Assembly (NCBI RefSeq): GCF_025153525.1
Contig: NZ_JANZNR010000001.1
Coordinates: 310,001 to 374,000 of the forward strand
Direction: 5' to 3'
Source: Psychroserpens sp. SPM9
Lineage (GTDB): Bacteria; Bacteroidota; Bacteroidia; Flavobacteriales; Flavobacteriaceae
Length of the DNA stretch: 64,000 nucleotides
Below the pieces are notes generated by a model, which had not been told where the DNA came from, made no database searches, and saw nothing but the letters and a program-made list of their open reading frames with translations. Below are positions 28,477-36,460 of this stretch, piece by piece (within the stretch, counting starts at the first letter, position 1; each line of letters opens with the position of its first letter). Both the position numbers and the translations under genes were made by a program.

Positions 28477-30261
28477 TTATCGTACACCATGCATTAATCT
28501 TTTTAGCACAGGATTAAGCACCATTGAAACAAGACCAACAGCTGCGGGAACCAAAGTAAAGATTAAAAAAAACGTACTTAGTGAGTGCTCTTCAGTGATT
28601 TTATCAATCATTCCTCCCATTTTTCCTGCCGATTTTTGACCAATTGCAATTGCCAAATACCAAATACCAAACATAAAACCAATCATACGACCAGGAACCA
28701 ATTTACTTAGGTAAGATAAGCCTACAGGTGATATACATAATTCACCCATAGTATGGAACAAATAAGCCAAGATTAAAAATATCATACTTACAGAGGCTGT
28801 TTTGGCGCCTTGAGGAATACCCATAGTACCAAACACTAATATCCCAAACCCTAAGCCTAATAGAATAAGTCCGATCCCATATTTCATGGCAGCACTTGGG
28901 TTGTATTTGCTTTCCCACCACCTTGAAAAAAAAGGTGCCAGTGTGATGATAAAGAAGGAGTTTAATATTCCAAACCATGATGCAGGTACTTCGGTAGCAT
29001 CTTTACTAAATTCGTTATTTACTTTATAAAACACAACGTACCATAAAAAAACGAAGGTAAGCGCTAGTATGATATTTGAATAAGGAATTTTTTTATACGT
29101 CTTTTTGAATAATAAATATAATACCCAAGTAATAATTGCTAATGGGACTACCGTTAGAATCAAATCTATGATTTTGAAAATTGTTGCTGAATTACCTGTA
29201 AGTGCACGTTCAGTATAATCACGAGCAAATAAGGTCATCGATCCAAGCGATTGCTCAAAAGCAGCAAAAAAGAAAACTGTAAAAACACCAAAAACAGACA
29301 CAGCAATAATTCGATCTCTGACGATTTTTGAATACCTCGAAATTCTTGAAATTATTAAAAATAAAAACAAAGCTAATGCTACTAAGATAGTAACATTAGA
29401 ACCATTCATATCTCCAATAGAAAACGGTAAAAGATCAACATCTCCTATAATTGACAACGGATCATTAAAAAGGTAAAGTAAACCACCTAAGGAGGATAAA
29501 ACAATTAGGATCTTATCTAAAGTTGTAAACGGATTTAACTTTTCAGCATCATCGTCTCTAATATGTGCTTTCGGACTCTCTTCATTAATGTTTTGCGGCA
29601 ATTCGACTTCATGTATTTTAGTGGGTCTTTCTCCAATTTGACCAAATAAGTCTTTCGCTAACCAAAACTGAATTAATCCTAACAACATAAATATTCCAGC
29701 CAAACCAAAGCCATAACTCCAGCCTATATTTTCGGCTAAATAACCACAAAGCATCATTCCAAAAAAGGCTCCTGCATTTACACCCATGTAATAAATGGTA
29801 TAAGCGCCATCTTTTTTGGATTCTTTGCCTTTATACATTTCAGATATCATCGAGGTCATATTCGGCTTAAAAAATCCAGTTCCGATGATTAATAAAGCAA
29901 GACCTAAATACAAGGACCAAGGTGTTTCAAATACCATTGCAGCATGCCCTAGCATCATGATAAAGCAACCAATAATTACTGCCCATTTATAGCCTGTAAA
30001 TTTATCGGCAAGCCAACCACCAACTATTGGTGTTAAATATAATAAAGCACCGTAAGTTCCAATGAGTGATAAGGCATGTTCACGTGGCCAGTCCCATCCA
30101 GGGTTATCACTAATAATTGGAGCTGTAAGGAAAAGCACCAAAAGAATTCGCATTCCATAGAACGAAAAACGTTCCCACATTTCTGTGAAAAATATCACAA
30201 ACAATCCAGCTGGATGCCCAATAACTTTGTCTTTAAATAGATTTTCAATATCTGTACTCAT
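28477..30261 (-). CDS. POT-family proton:oligopeptide symporter (paralogue 1)
   Basis: 594 aa from the ATG at 30261 (an ATG three codons earlier is possible). About 14 membrane helices. The PTR2 signature region FFTEMWERFSFYGMR occurs near residues 24-38 (ExxER type) and GELCISPVGLSYLSKLVP near the end. The family imports di- and tripeptides with protons. It lies downstream of a second POT gene and of a dipeptidyl peptidase gene, but a terminator precedes it. An extra loop of about 90 residues around 210-300 makes it longer than its neighbour. Confidence 0.93.
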   Translation of the reverse strand: MSTDIENLFKDKVIGHPAGLFVIFFTEMWERFSFYGMRILLVLFLTAPIISDNPGWDWPREHALSLIGTYGALLYLTPIVGGWLADKFTGYKWAVIIGCFIMMLGHAAMVFETPWSLYLGLALLIIGTGFFKPNMTSMISEMYKGKESKKDGAYTIYYMGVNAGAFFGMMLCGYLAENIGWSYGFGLAGIFMLLGLIQFWLAKDLFGQIGERPTKIHEVELPQNINEESPKAHIRDDDAEKLNPFTTLDKILIVLSSLGGLLYLFNDPLSIIGDVDLLPFSIGDMNGSNVTILVALALFLFLIISRISRYSKIVRDRIIAVSVFGVFTVFFFAAFEQSLGSMTLFARDYTERALTGNSATIFKIIDLILTVVPLAIITWVLYLLFKKTYKKIPYSNIILALTFVFLWYVVFYKVNNEFSKDATEVPASWFGILNSFFIITLAPFFSRWWESKYNPSAAMKYGIGLILLGLGFGILVFGTMGIPQGAKTASVSMIFLILAYLFHTMGELCISPVGLSYLSKLVPGRMIGFMFGIWYLAIAIGQKSAGKMGGMIDKITEEHSLSTFFLIFTLVPAAVGLVSMVLNPVLKRLMHGVR

Positions 30262-30287
30262 AGGAAGCATATTTAGTTAAAACATAG

Positions 30288-30319
30288 AACCTCTTATAAC
30301 ATAGAAATTATAAGAGGTT
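30288..30319 (-). terminator. Intrinsic terminator between the two POT genes
   Basis: AACCTCTTATAA (30288-30299) and TTATAAGAGGTT (30308-30319), a perfect 12-bp stem with an 8-nt loop, 13 bp downstream of the stop at 30332. On the minus strand the sequence after the stem is mixed T/A, so termination may be partial. Confidence 0.65.
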
Positions 30320-30331
30320 TAAATTTATAGT

Positions 30332-31729
30332 TTATTCGTTTAAGTCTGGATCTGCTAATTCATAACCCTCTTGCTCCAAAATTTCTCTTTCATTGTCTTC
30401 AGCACCATGGGTTAGGGTTTCTAATTTCTTTCTAAACACTAAAACTAACAGTCCGAAAAGCACACAAAACCCAGCTATACCAGTAAAAATAGTGAACTCT
30501 CCTAACTTTTCGGAGGCTTCACCTAATAATCCAGCAAGCTTATTACCAAATCCAGTCATAGCAAAATAGACGCCCATCATTAGAGAAGCATATTTTAATG
30601 GCGCTAATTTTGTTATATATGATAAGGCTACAGGAGAAATACAAAGCTCACCAATCGTGTGGAATAAATAAGCTAAAACTAACCAATACATTGCAGAAGA
30701 TCCTGAACTTTCAAATTGTGATGACGCAGCAGACATGAAAAAGAATCCGGTCCCCATAATAATCAATCCAATAATCATTTTAAATAATGACGTTGCAATT
30801 TTTCCTTTAAGTTTTCTTCGTGCCCAATAAGCAGCTACAGTCGTTCCTAAGAAAATGATAAACATGGCATTCAAAGATTGAAACCAGGATGCAGGCACTT
30901 CCCAACCTAATAACATCCTATCAGTGTTATCCATAGCATATATATTCATTAAACCTCCAGCTTGTTCAAAGGCACCCCAAAATACGATGACTAATAAAAA
31001 CGATATGAACAATACTATAACACGATCTTTTTCTACTTTAGTTAAAGGACGTTTCATCGCCGCTTTTTCTTCTTCATTGTCTGAATTTCCGGTAAAATTC
31101 CCAACATGAGTCAAGTACTTTTGACCTACTAAATATTGTATCAAACCAAGCGCCATACCAATCCCAGCTAACCCAAAGCCATAATGCCATCCATGCACTT
31201 CTCCAACATAACCAACAATTAAACTTGATAAAAAGGCACCAACATTAATTCCAATATAAAATATTGTAAACCCTTTATCTCTTCTAATATCGCCTTGTTT
31301 ATACAAACCTCCAACCATAGTTGAAATATTCGGTTTTAACATTCCAACTCCAGCGATAATTAATCCGAGACCTGTATAAAAAGCCCACATTTGCTCTATC
31401 GCTAAAATGCTGTGACCTGCAACAAGCAATATACCGCCATATAATACCGATTTTTTTTGTCCTAAAAACTTATCAGCTATCCATCCACCAGGAATAGAAG
31501 CTACATAAACAAGCATGGTATACCAACCATATAATGCTAATGCCTCACCATTAGTCCATCCTAATCCTGCATTATCTTCTTGAGTTGCTGCAACTAAATA
31601 AAGCACTAAAATAGCTCGCATTCCGTAATAGGAAAAGCGCTCCCACATTTCTGTGAAAAATAACACATATAAACCTACTGGGTGTCCAAATAGTTCTTTT
31701 TGATGAATTGGCTTTGCTGTTGTTGACAT
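30332..31729 (-). CDS. POT-family proton:oligopeptide symporter (paralogue 2)
   Basis: 465 aa, about 12 membrane helices. The signature FFTEMWERFSYYGMRA near residues 24-39 and GELCISPVALSYITKLAP near 380 match the PTR2/POT family. It starts 23 bp downstream of the dipeptidyl peptidase gene, so the two are probably co-transcribed; the peptidase would release dipeptides in the periplasm that this symporter imports. Compact form without the long internal loop of its neighbour. Confidence 0.93.
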   Translation of the reverse strand: MSTTAKPIHQKELFGHPVGLYVLFFTEMWERFSYYGMRAILVLYLVAATQEDNAGLGWTNGEALALYGWYTMLVYVASIPGGWIADKFLGQKKSVLYGGILLVAGHSILAIEQMWAFYTGLGLIIAGVGMLKPNISTMVGGLYKQGDIRRDKGFTIFYIGINVGAFLSSLIVGYVGEVHGWHYGFGLAGIGMALGLIQYLVGQKYLTHVGNFTGNSDNEEEKAAMKRPLTKVEKDRVIVLFISFLLVIVFWGAFEQAGGLMNIYAMDNTDRMLLGWEVPASWFQSLNAMFIIFLGTTVAAYWARRKLKGKIATSLFKMIIGLIIMGTGFFFMSAASSQFESSGSSAMYWLVLAYLFHTIGELCISPVALSYITKLAPLKYASLMMGVYFAMTGFGNKLAGLLGEASEKLGEFTIFTGIAGFCVLFGLLVLVFRKKLETLTHGAEDNEREILEQEGYELADPDLNE

Positions 31730-31752
31730 AATTTTAAGTATTAGTTAGTATT

Positions 31753-33978
31753 TTATCCTTTAATTTTGACTTGCTTCTCTTCAGATGCTGTATCCATTTT
31801 ACGATCTTTTCCTAAGGTATCGTGAATGAAGTTCGTCATTTTTTTATAGAGGTGTAATCTTGTGTTTCCTCCGTAAATTCCATGATTTTTATCTGGGTAA
31901 ATCATCCATTCAAATTGTTTATCGGCCTGAATCAAAGCCTCAACCATACGCATGGTATTTTGAACATGAACATTATCGTCACCTGTACCATGAATCAATA
32001 AAAAATCGCCTTTTAATTTATCAACATGATTGATTGGCGAGTTTTCATCATAGCCTGAAGGATTTTCTTGAGGCGTCGTCATATAGCGTTCTGTATAAAT
32101 AGTATCATAAAACCTCCAGCTGGTCACAGGTGCGACTGCGATAGCCATAGAAAAAGTATCATTCCCTTTAAATAAGGCGTTACTACTCATAAATCCGCCA
32201 TAACTCCAGCCCCAGATTCCGATATTATTTTCGTCAATATACGGTCGCTTAGCCAATTTCTTAGCCGCTGCAATTTGATCTTCAACTTCGTATTTTCCTA
32301 ATTCATTTTGTGTCACTTTTTTAAAATCGGCACCTTTAAGTCCGGTTCCTCTTCCATCAATACAAACCACAATATAACCTTGCTGCGCTAAGTGTTGATA
32401 CCAATAATCATTAGGACCATTCCAGCGATTCACTACTTGCTGAGAGCCAGGTCCAGAATATTGATACATAAACAGGGGATAGCGTTTTGTCTCATCAAAA
32501 TTTGCAGGTTTAATCATCCACATATTTAAGTCGTTACCATTAACATTGATGGTAGAAAATTCTTTTTCAGAGGTCGTATAGCCTGCCACCTTTTGTGCTA
32601 ACTTATCATTGTCTTTAATACTCTTCACTAAATCTCCGGTTTTAGAGTTGTTTAGTGTGTATTCTGGCGGATTGGTAGCACTAGAAAAGGTATTGATAAA
32701 GTAGGTAAAATCTGCACTAAATGCTGCGGAATTGGTTCCTGTAGTTTTGGTCAGGCGTTGCTTCTTTTTTCCGTTAAGTCCGATAGAATAAATGCTTCTG
32801 TTGATGGAGCCATCTTCAGTAGATTGATAGAAGATACGCTTTGTCTTTTCATTATAACCATAATAATTAGTGACTTCCCATGATCCCGAAGTCACCTGAT
32901 TGATTAATTTCCCGTTCTTATCATAGTGATAGATATGATTCCATCCATCTTTCTCGCTGGTCCAGATAAAGCTGTTATCTTTTAAAAATGTGAGATTAAA
33001 TGTGACATCAATATAAGCCTTGTCGGTTTCGGCCAACACCAAATCCCCTTTTAGGGTTTCAGCATTAATCATCCATAAATCCAATTCGTTTTGATGCCTG
33101 TTCATGTATTGGGCACTTAAGGTATTTGCAGCATTGGTCCATTTAATTCTTGGGATATAAAAATCTTTATAAGTCTTGTCTAGCTGAACTTGCTGAGCTT
33201 TATTTGAAGCTAAATCATAGATATGTAAGGATACTTCAGAGTTAGTTTCTCCTGCTTTAGGATACTTAAACACTTGCTGTGTCTGGTAGAGCTGACTTCC
33301 GTAGACATCCATAGAAAATTCCGGAACATTAGTTTCATCAAAACGTATAAACGCAATTTTATTTCCAGAGGCATTCCATTCAAAAGCGCGAACAAAACTA
33401 AATTCTTCTTCATAAACCCAGTCTGTAATCCCATTAATAATCTTATTTTTTTCGCCATCAAATGTAATCTGGCTCGTTTTTCCTGAAGCTAAATCTTTTA
33501 CATACAAGTTATTATTTAAACCGTAGGCTATTTTAGAACCATCGGGTGAAAATGTAGGCTCTTGAATTTTATCCTCAGCAACTAAAGTCGTCTGTTGTGT
33601 TTTAGTGTCGTAAATAAAGTATTGTCCTAGAGAGGAACGTCTAAAAATAGGCTCAACATTTGTCGCTAGTAAGACTTTAGATTCGTCATCACTAAATGTA
33701 TAATCGGTAAAATAATCAATTGCATTAATATCGGCCGAGCTCAAAAGCGTTTTAACCTTACGCAGTGTTTTGTAGTCGTAAATATCGATTTGAGAGGTTC
33801 TGTCTTCATAATTCAAAACCGAGTATTGTTGTCCGTTTTTCATCGAATGCAAAGCATCCATTCTTTCGGTTCTAAAGGTACCATCCCAAATTTCTTCTAA
33901 TGTAATTTCTTTATTTTGTGCTGAGGCTAAAGCGGTTATAAAAAACAGAAGTAGTGAAACCGATTTGAATATGTTCAT
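31753..33978 (-). CDS. Dipeptidyl peptidase IV-like S9 peptidase
   Basis: 741 aa from the ATG at 33978, which places a signal peptide at the N-terminus (FKSVSLLLFFITALASAQ). The N-terminal DPP4 beta-propeller (about 30-470) includes DWVYEEEF, the Glu-containing motif that anchors the substrate amino terminus. The C-terminal alpha/beta hydrolase has GWSYGG with Ser592 and the late HGTGDDNVH and KNHGIYGG (Asp and His). The family removes Xaa-Pro or Xaa-Ala dipeptides. It is the first gene of a peptidase-transporter unit. A longer frame starting at 34008 would place residues before the signal and is less likely. Confidence 0.93.
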   Translation of the reverse strand: MNIFKSVSLLLFFITALASAQNKEITLEEIWDGTFRTERMDALHSMKNGQQYSVLNYEDRTSQIDIYDYKTLRKVKTLLSSADINAIDYFTDYTFSDDESKVLLATNVEPIFRRSSLGQYFIYDTKTQQTTLVAEDKIQEPTFSPDGSKIAYGLNNNLYVKDLASGKTSQITFDGEKNKIINGITDWVYEEEFSFVRAFEWNASGNKIAFIRFDETNVPEFSMDVYGSQLYQTQQVFKYPKAGETNSEVSLHIYDLASNKAQQVQLDKTYKDFYIPRIKWTNAANTLSAQYMNRHQNELDLWMINAETLKGDLVLAETDKAYIDVTFNLTFLKDNSFIWTSEKDGWNHIYHYDKNGKLINQVTSGSWEVTNYYGYNEKTKRIFYQSTEDGSINRSIYSIGLNGKKKQRLTKTTGTNSAAFSADFTYFINTFSSATNPPEYTLNNSKTGDLVKSIKDNDKLAQKVAGYTTSEKEFSTINVNGNDLNMWMIKPANFDETKRYPLFMYQYSGPGSQQVVNRWNGPNDYWYQHLAQQGYIVVCIDGRGTGLKGADFKKVTQNELGKYEVEDQIAAAKKLAKRPYIDENNIGIWGWSYGGFMSSNALFKGNDTFSMAIAVAPVTSWRFYDTIYTERYMTTPQENPSGYDENSPINHVDKLKGDFLLIHGTGDDNVHVQNTMRMVEALIQADKQFEWMIYPDKNHGIYGGNTRLHLYKKMTNFIHDTLGKDRKMDTASEEKQVKIKG

Positions 33979-34097
33979 AGGGTTATTTTTATGATAAAAT
34001 AATGCCAAGTTTACTAAAAATAATGCAAAAAACAGTAACTATTGCATGTTAAATAGTCAATATTATCATTAGGCATCAATAATAATACCAAGAATAG

Positions 34098-34105
34098 TAT
34101 CTTTG
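34098..34105 (+). promoter_or_regulatory. -7 promoter element of the HMG-CoA reductase operon
   Basis: TATCTTTG is a perfect TAnnTTTG match 50 bp before the ATG at 34156. No TTTG at the -33 distance, so only half of the promoter is supported. Confidence 0.5.
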
Positions 34106-34155
34106 CATTTTGCATTTGTAAGCAGTTTCTTGCCTACAAATTTTAAATAGTAGAG

Positions 34156-35457
34156 ATGAACAAAACCATTACTGGCTTTTCTAAATTATCAAAATCTAAA
34201 AAAATTGATTGGATTGCCGATACTTATTTTACTGATTCCGAATCGGCTAAAAACCTGATAAAACAATATTGGAATTCTGATAAAAAACTACAGCAACTTC
34301 ACGATGAGTTTATAGAAAACACCATTACTAATTATTATTTGCCTTTGGGTGTTGCACCAAATTTTTTAATTAATGACAGCGTTTATACAATTCCAATGGC
34401 AATTGAAGAAAGTTCTGTTGTTGCTGCTGCCAGTAAAGCCGCTAAATTTTGGTCTGATCGCGGCGGATTCAGAGCTGAAGTACTTTCTACGGAAAAAATT
34501 GGTCAAGTCCATTTTACCTATAAAGGCGAAACTGAAACCCTACAATCCTTCTTTAAAATCCTAAAACCCCAACTGATAAAAGCTGCTCAACCTATTACAC
34601 ATAGTATGGAACAGCGTGGTGGTGGGATTATAGATATAACACTAAACGACAAAACAGACTCTTTAGAACATTACTATCAATTGCATGCTACTTTTGAGAC
34701 TTTGGATGCGATGGGTGCTAATTTTATTAATTCTTGTTTAGAACAGTTTGCTAAAACACTGAAGCAAGAAGCCGCTAAAACTCTGGAGCATGACCTTATA
34801 GTTATCATGTCTATTCTCTCCAACTATGTTCCTAATTGTTTGGTAAGAGCTGAAGTGAGTTGTAAGGTAGAAGAATTGACTGACAATTCTACAATTTCGG
34901 GCGAAGCCTTTGCTGAAAAATTTGTTCAGGCGGTTCAAATTGCTGAAGTAGAGCCGTATCGGGCTGTCACTCATAATAAAGGTATTATGAATGGAATTGA
35001 TGCCGTGATTTTAGCAACAGGAAACGATTTTAGAGCCGTTGAAGCTGGCGTTCATGCCTATGCGTCAAGACTTGGCACATACAGCAGTTTAACCCATGCC
35101 AAAATAGAACAGGGTGTGTTTAAGTTTTGGATGGAAATCCCACTCGCCTTAGGAACCGTTGGTGGTTTAACAAAACTTCATCCATTAGTTAAACTTGCGC
35201 TTGAAATGTTAGGCAATCCTTCGGCAAAAGAACTCATGAAAATAGTTGCTGTTGCAGGTTTAGCTCAAAATTTTGCAGCCTTACGTTCGTTAACAACAAC
35301 GGGGATTCAGGAAGGACATATGAAAATGCATTTGATGAATATTTTAAATCAGTTTGAAGCCACTTCCGAAGAAAAAGCAAGCCTCGTAGAACATTTCAAA
35401 ACCCATACAGTAACTCATAGTGCTGTAGTGAGCGCTATTGAAAAACTAAGACAATAA
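34156..35457 (+). CDS. Hydroxymethylglutaryl-CoA reductase, class II
   Basis: 433 aa. Catalytic elements of class II (bacterial) HMG-CoA reductases are visible: AIEESSVVAAAS with the catalytic Glu (about 82-93), DAMGANFIN near 179, THNKGIMNGIDA with the catalytic Lys near 277, ATGNDFRAVEAG with the Asp near 290, and a C-terminal EGHMKMH with the His. Class II enzymes are often called degradative, but in Bacteroidota with the mevalonate pathway this form serves isoprenoid synthesis. Its stop codon abuts the start of the GHMP kinase gene, supporting that role. Confidence 0.92.
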   Translation: MNKTITGFSKLSKSKKIDWIADTYFTDSESAKNLIKQYWNSDKKLQQLHDEFIENTITNYYLPLGVAPNFLINDSVYTIPMAIEESSVVAAASKAAKFWSDRGGFRAEVLSTEKIGQVHFTYKGETETLQSFFKILKPQLIKAAQPITHSMEQRGGGIIDITLNDKTDSLEHYYQLHATFETLDAMGANFINSCLEQFAKTLKQEAAKTLEHDLIVIMSILSNYVPNCLVRAEVSCKVEELTDNSTISGEAFAEKFVQAVQIAEVEPYRAVTHNKGIMNGIDAVILATGNDFRAVEAGVHAYASRLGTYSSLTHAKIEQGVFKFWMEIPLALGTVGGLTKLHPLVKLALEMLGNPSAKELMKIVAVAGLAQNFAALRSLTTTGIQEGHMKMHLMNILNQFEATSEEKASLVEHFKTHTVTHSAVVSAIEKLRQ

Positions 35458-36411
35458 ATGAGACGTTTCTACAGCCACGGAAAATTATTATTAACTGGAG
35501 AATACCTAGTTCTTGATGGCGCTTTGGCTCTAGCTGTTCCAACAGTTTACGGACAATCACTAGTTGTTAAAAAAGGAGATCTTGGCAAATTAAAATGGAC
35601 AAGTAAGGATGAAAACGGAGCTGTTTGGTTTGAGACGGAATTTGATTTACAAAACAATGAGATTCTGAAACAAGTTCAGAATGACGAACCGATTTCTGAA
35701 CGATTATTACACATACTAAAAGCGGCTCAACAGCTCAATCCTGAATTTTTAAACACTTCCGAAGGCTATCACATTAAAACTGTATTAGAATTTCCGAGAT
35801 ATTGGGGTTTAGGAACATCTTCGACTTTAATTCATAATATAGCGCGTTGGGCAAAAGTAAATCCGTACCAACTCTTAGAAGCAACTTTTGGTGGAAGTGG
35901 TTACGACATCGCTTGTGCCAGTGCAGATTCTAGTCTGACGTATCAATTACACACAACCCACTCAGATGCGACCCTGAAACCAGTTCAGGGTGACGAGCAA
36001 CGTTCAGTAAAAACTGTAGATTTCAATCCGTCCTTCAAAAACAACATCTACTTTGTACATCTGAATCAGAAACAAAACAGTAGAGAAGGTATAGCGCACT
36101 ACAGAGCAAATCGATCCAACATATCAGCTTCAGTGGCGGCAGTAAATACTATAACCGAGCAGATGCTCACTTGTAATTCACTATCGGCTTTTCAAAAGTT
36201 AATGGAAACCCACGAACAGCTCATTTCAGAAGTCATTAAACAAACCCCTGTAAAACAAGTCCTTTTTAGTGATTTTAATGGCAGTATTAAAAGTTTAGGC
36301 GCTTGGGGAGGTGATTTTGTGATGGTCGCCTGTGAAGCACATCCAGCAGCCTATTTTGAGGCTAAAGGTTATACAACGATTCTCTCCTATTCAGAACTGA
36401 TTAAATATTAA
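35458..36411 (+). CDS. GYDIA-type GHMP kinase (mevalonate-pathway kinase candidate)
   Basis: 317 aa. The N-terminal SHGKLLLTGEYLVLDGA (6-22) and the ATP-binding loop WGLGTSST (near 118-125) are GHMP-kinase features; GGSGYDIACA carries the GYDIA signature that names this Bacteroidota family. Located directly after HMG-CoA reductase with no gap, so a mevalonate or phosphomevalonate kinase role is likely. Two palindromic repeats lie inside the gene and are translated in the same frame as ILKQVQND (69-76) and TLKPVQGD (172-179). Both fall in polar, probably surface, segments outside the motifs. Confidence 0.85.
   Translation: MRRFYSHGKLLLTGEYLVLDGALALAVPTVYGQSLVVKKGDLGKLKWTSKDENGAVWFETEFDLQNNEILKQVQNDEPISERLLHILKAAQQLNPEFLNTSEGYHIKTVLEFPRYWGLGTSSTLIHNIARWAKVNPYQLLEATFGGSGYDIACASADSSLTYQLHTTHSDATLKPVQGDEQRSVKTVDFNPSFKNNIYFVHLNQKQNSREGIAHYRANRSNISASVAAVNTITEQMLTCNSLSAFQKLMETHEQLISEVIKQTPVKQVLFSDFNGSIKSLGAWGGDFVMVACEAHPAAYFEAKGYTTILSYSELIKY
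35661..35686 (+). repeat. Palindromic element inside the GHMP kinase gene, copy 1
   Basis: Arms ATTCTGAA (35662-35669) and TTCAGAAT (35675-35682) with loop ACAAG, followed by foot GACG (35683-35686). Read in frame as ILKQVQND. The same hairpin in opposite orientation occurs between genes at 59811. Confidence 0.85.
35971..35996 (+). repeat. Palindromic element inside the GHMP kinase gene, copy 2
   Basis: Arms ACCCTGAA (35971-35978) and TTCAGGGT (35984-35991) with loop ACCAG and foot GACG. Both arms differ from copy 1 by matching changes that keep all 8 pairs. Same frame as copy 1, read TLKPVQGD. Confidence 0.85.
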
Positions 36412-36440
36412 AAAAGCTCCACAAATAGTGAAGCTTCTTT
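36411..36440. terminator. Bidirectional terminator between GHMP kinase and foldase genes
   Basis: AAGCTCCAC (36414-36422) pairs with GTGAAGCTT (36428-36436), one G-T wobble, 5-nt loop. A-run on the left and T-run on the right allow termination in both directions; the two genes converge here. Confidence 0.75.
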
Positions 36441-36460
36441 AAATATTACAAGTTTAGATT

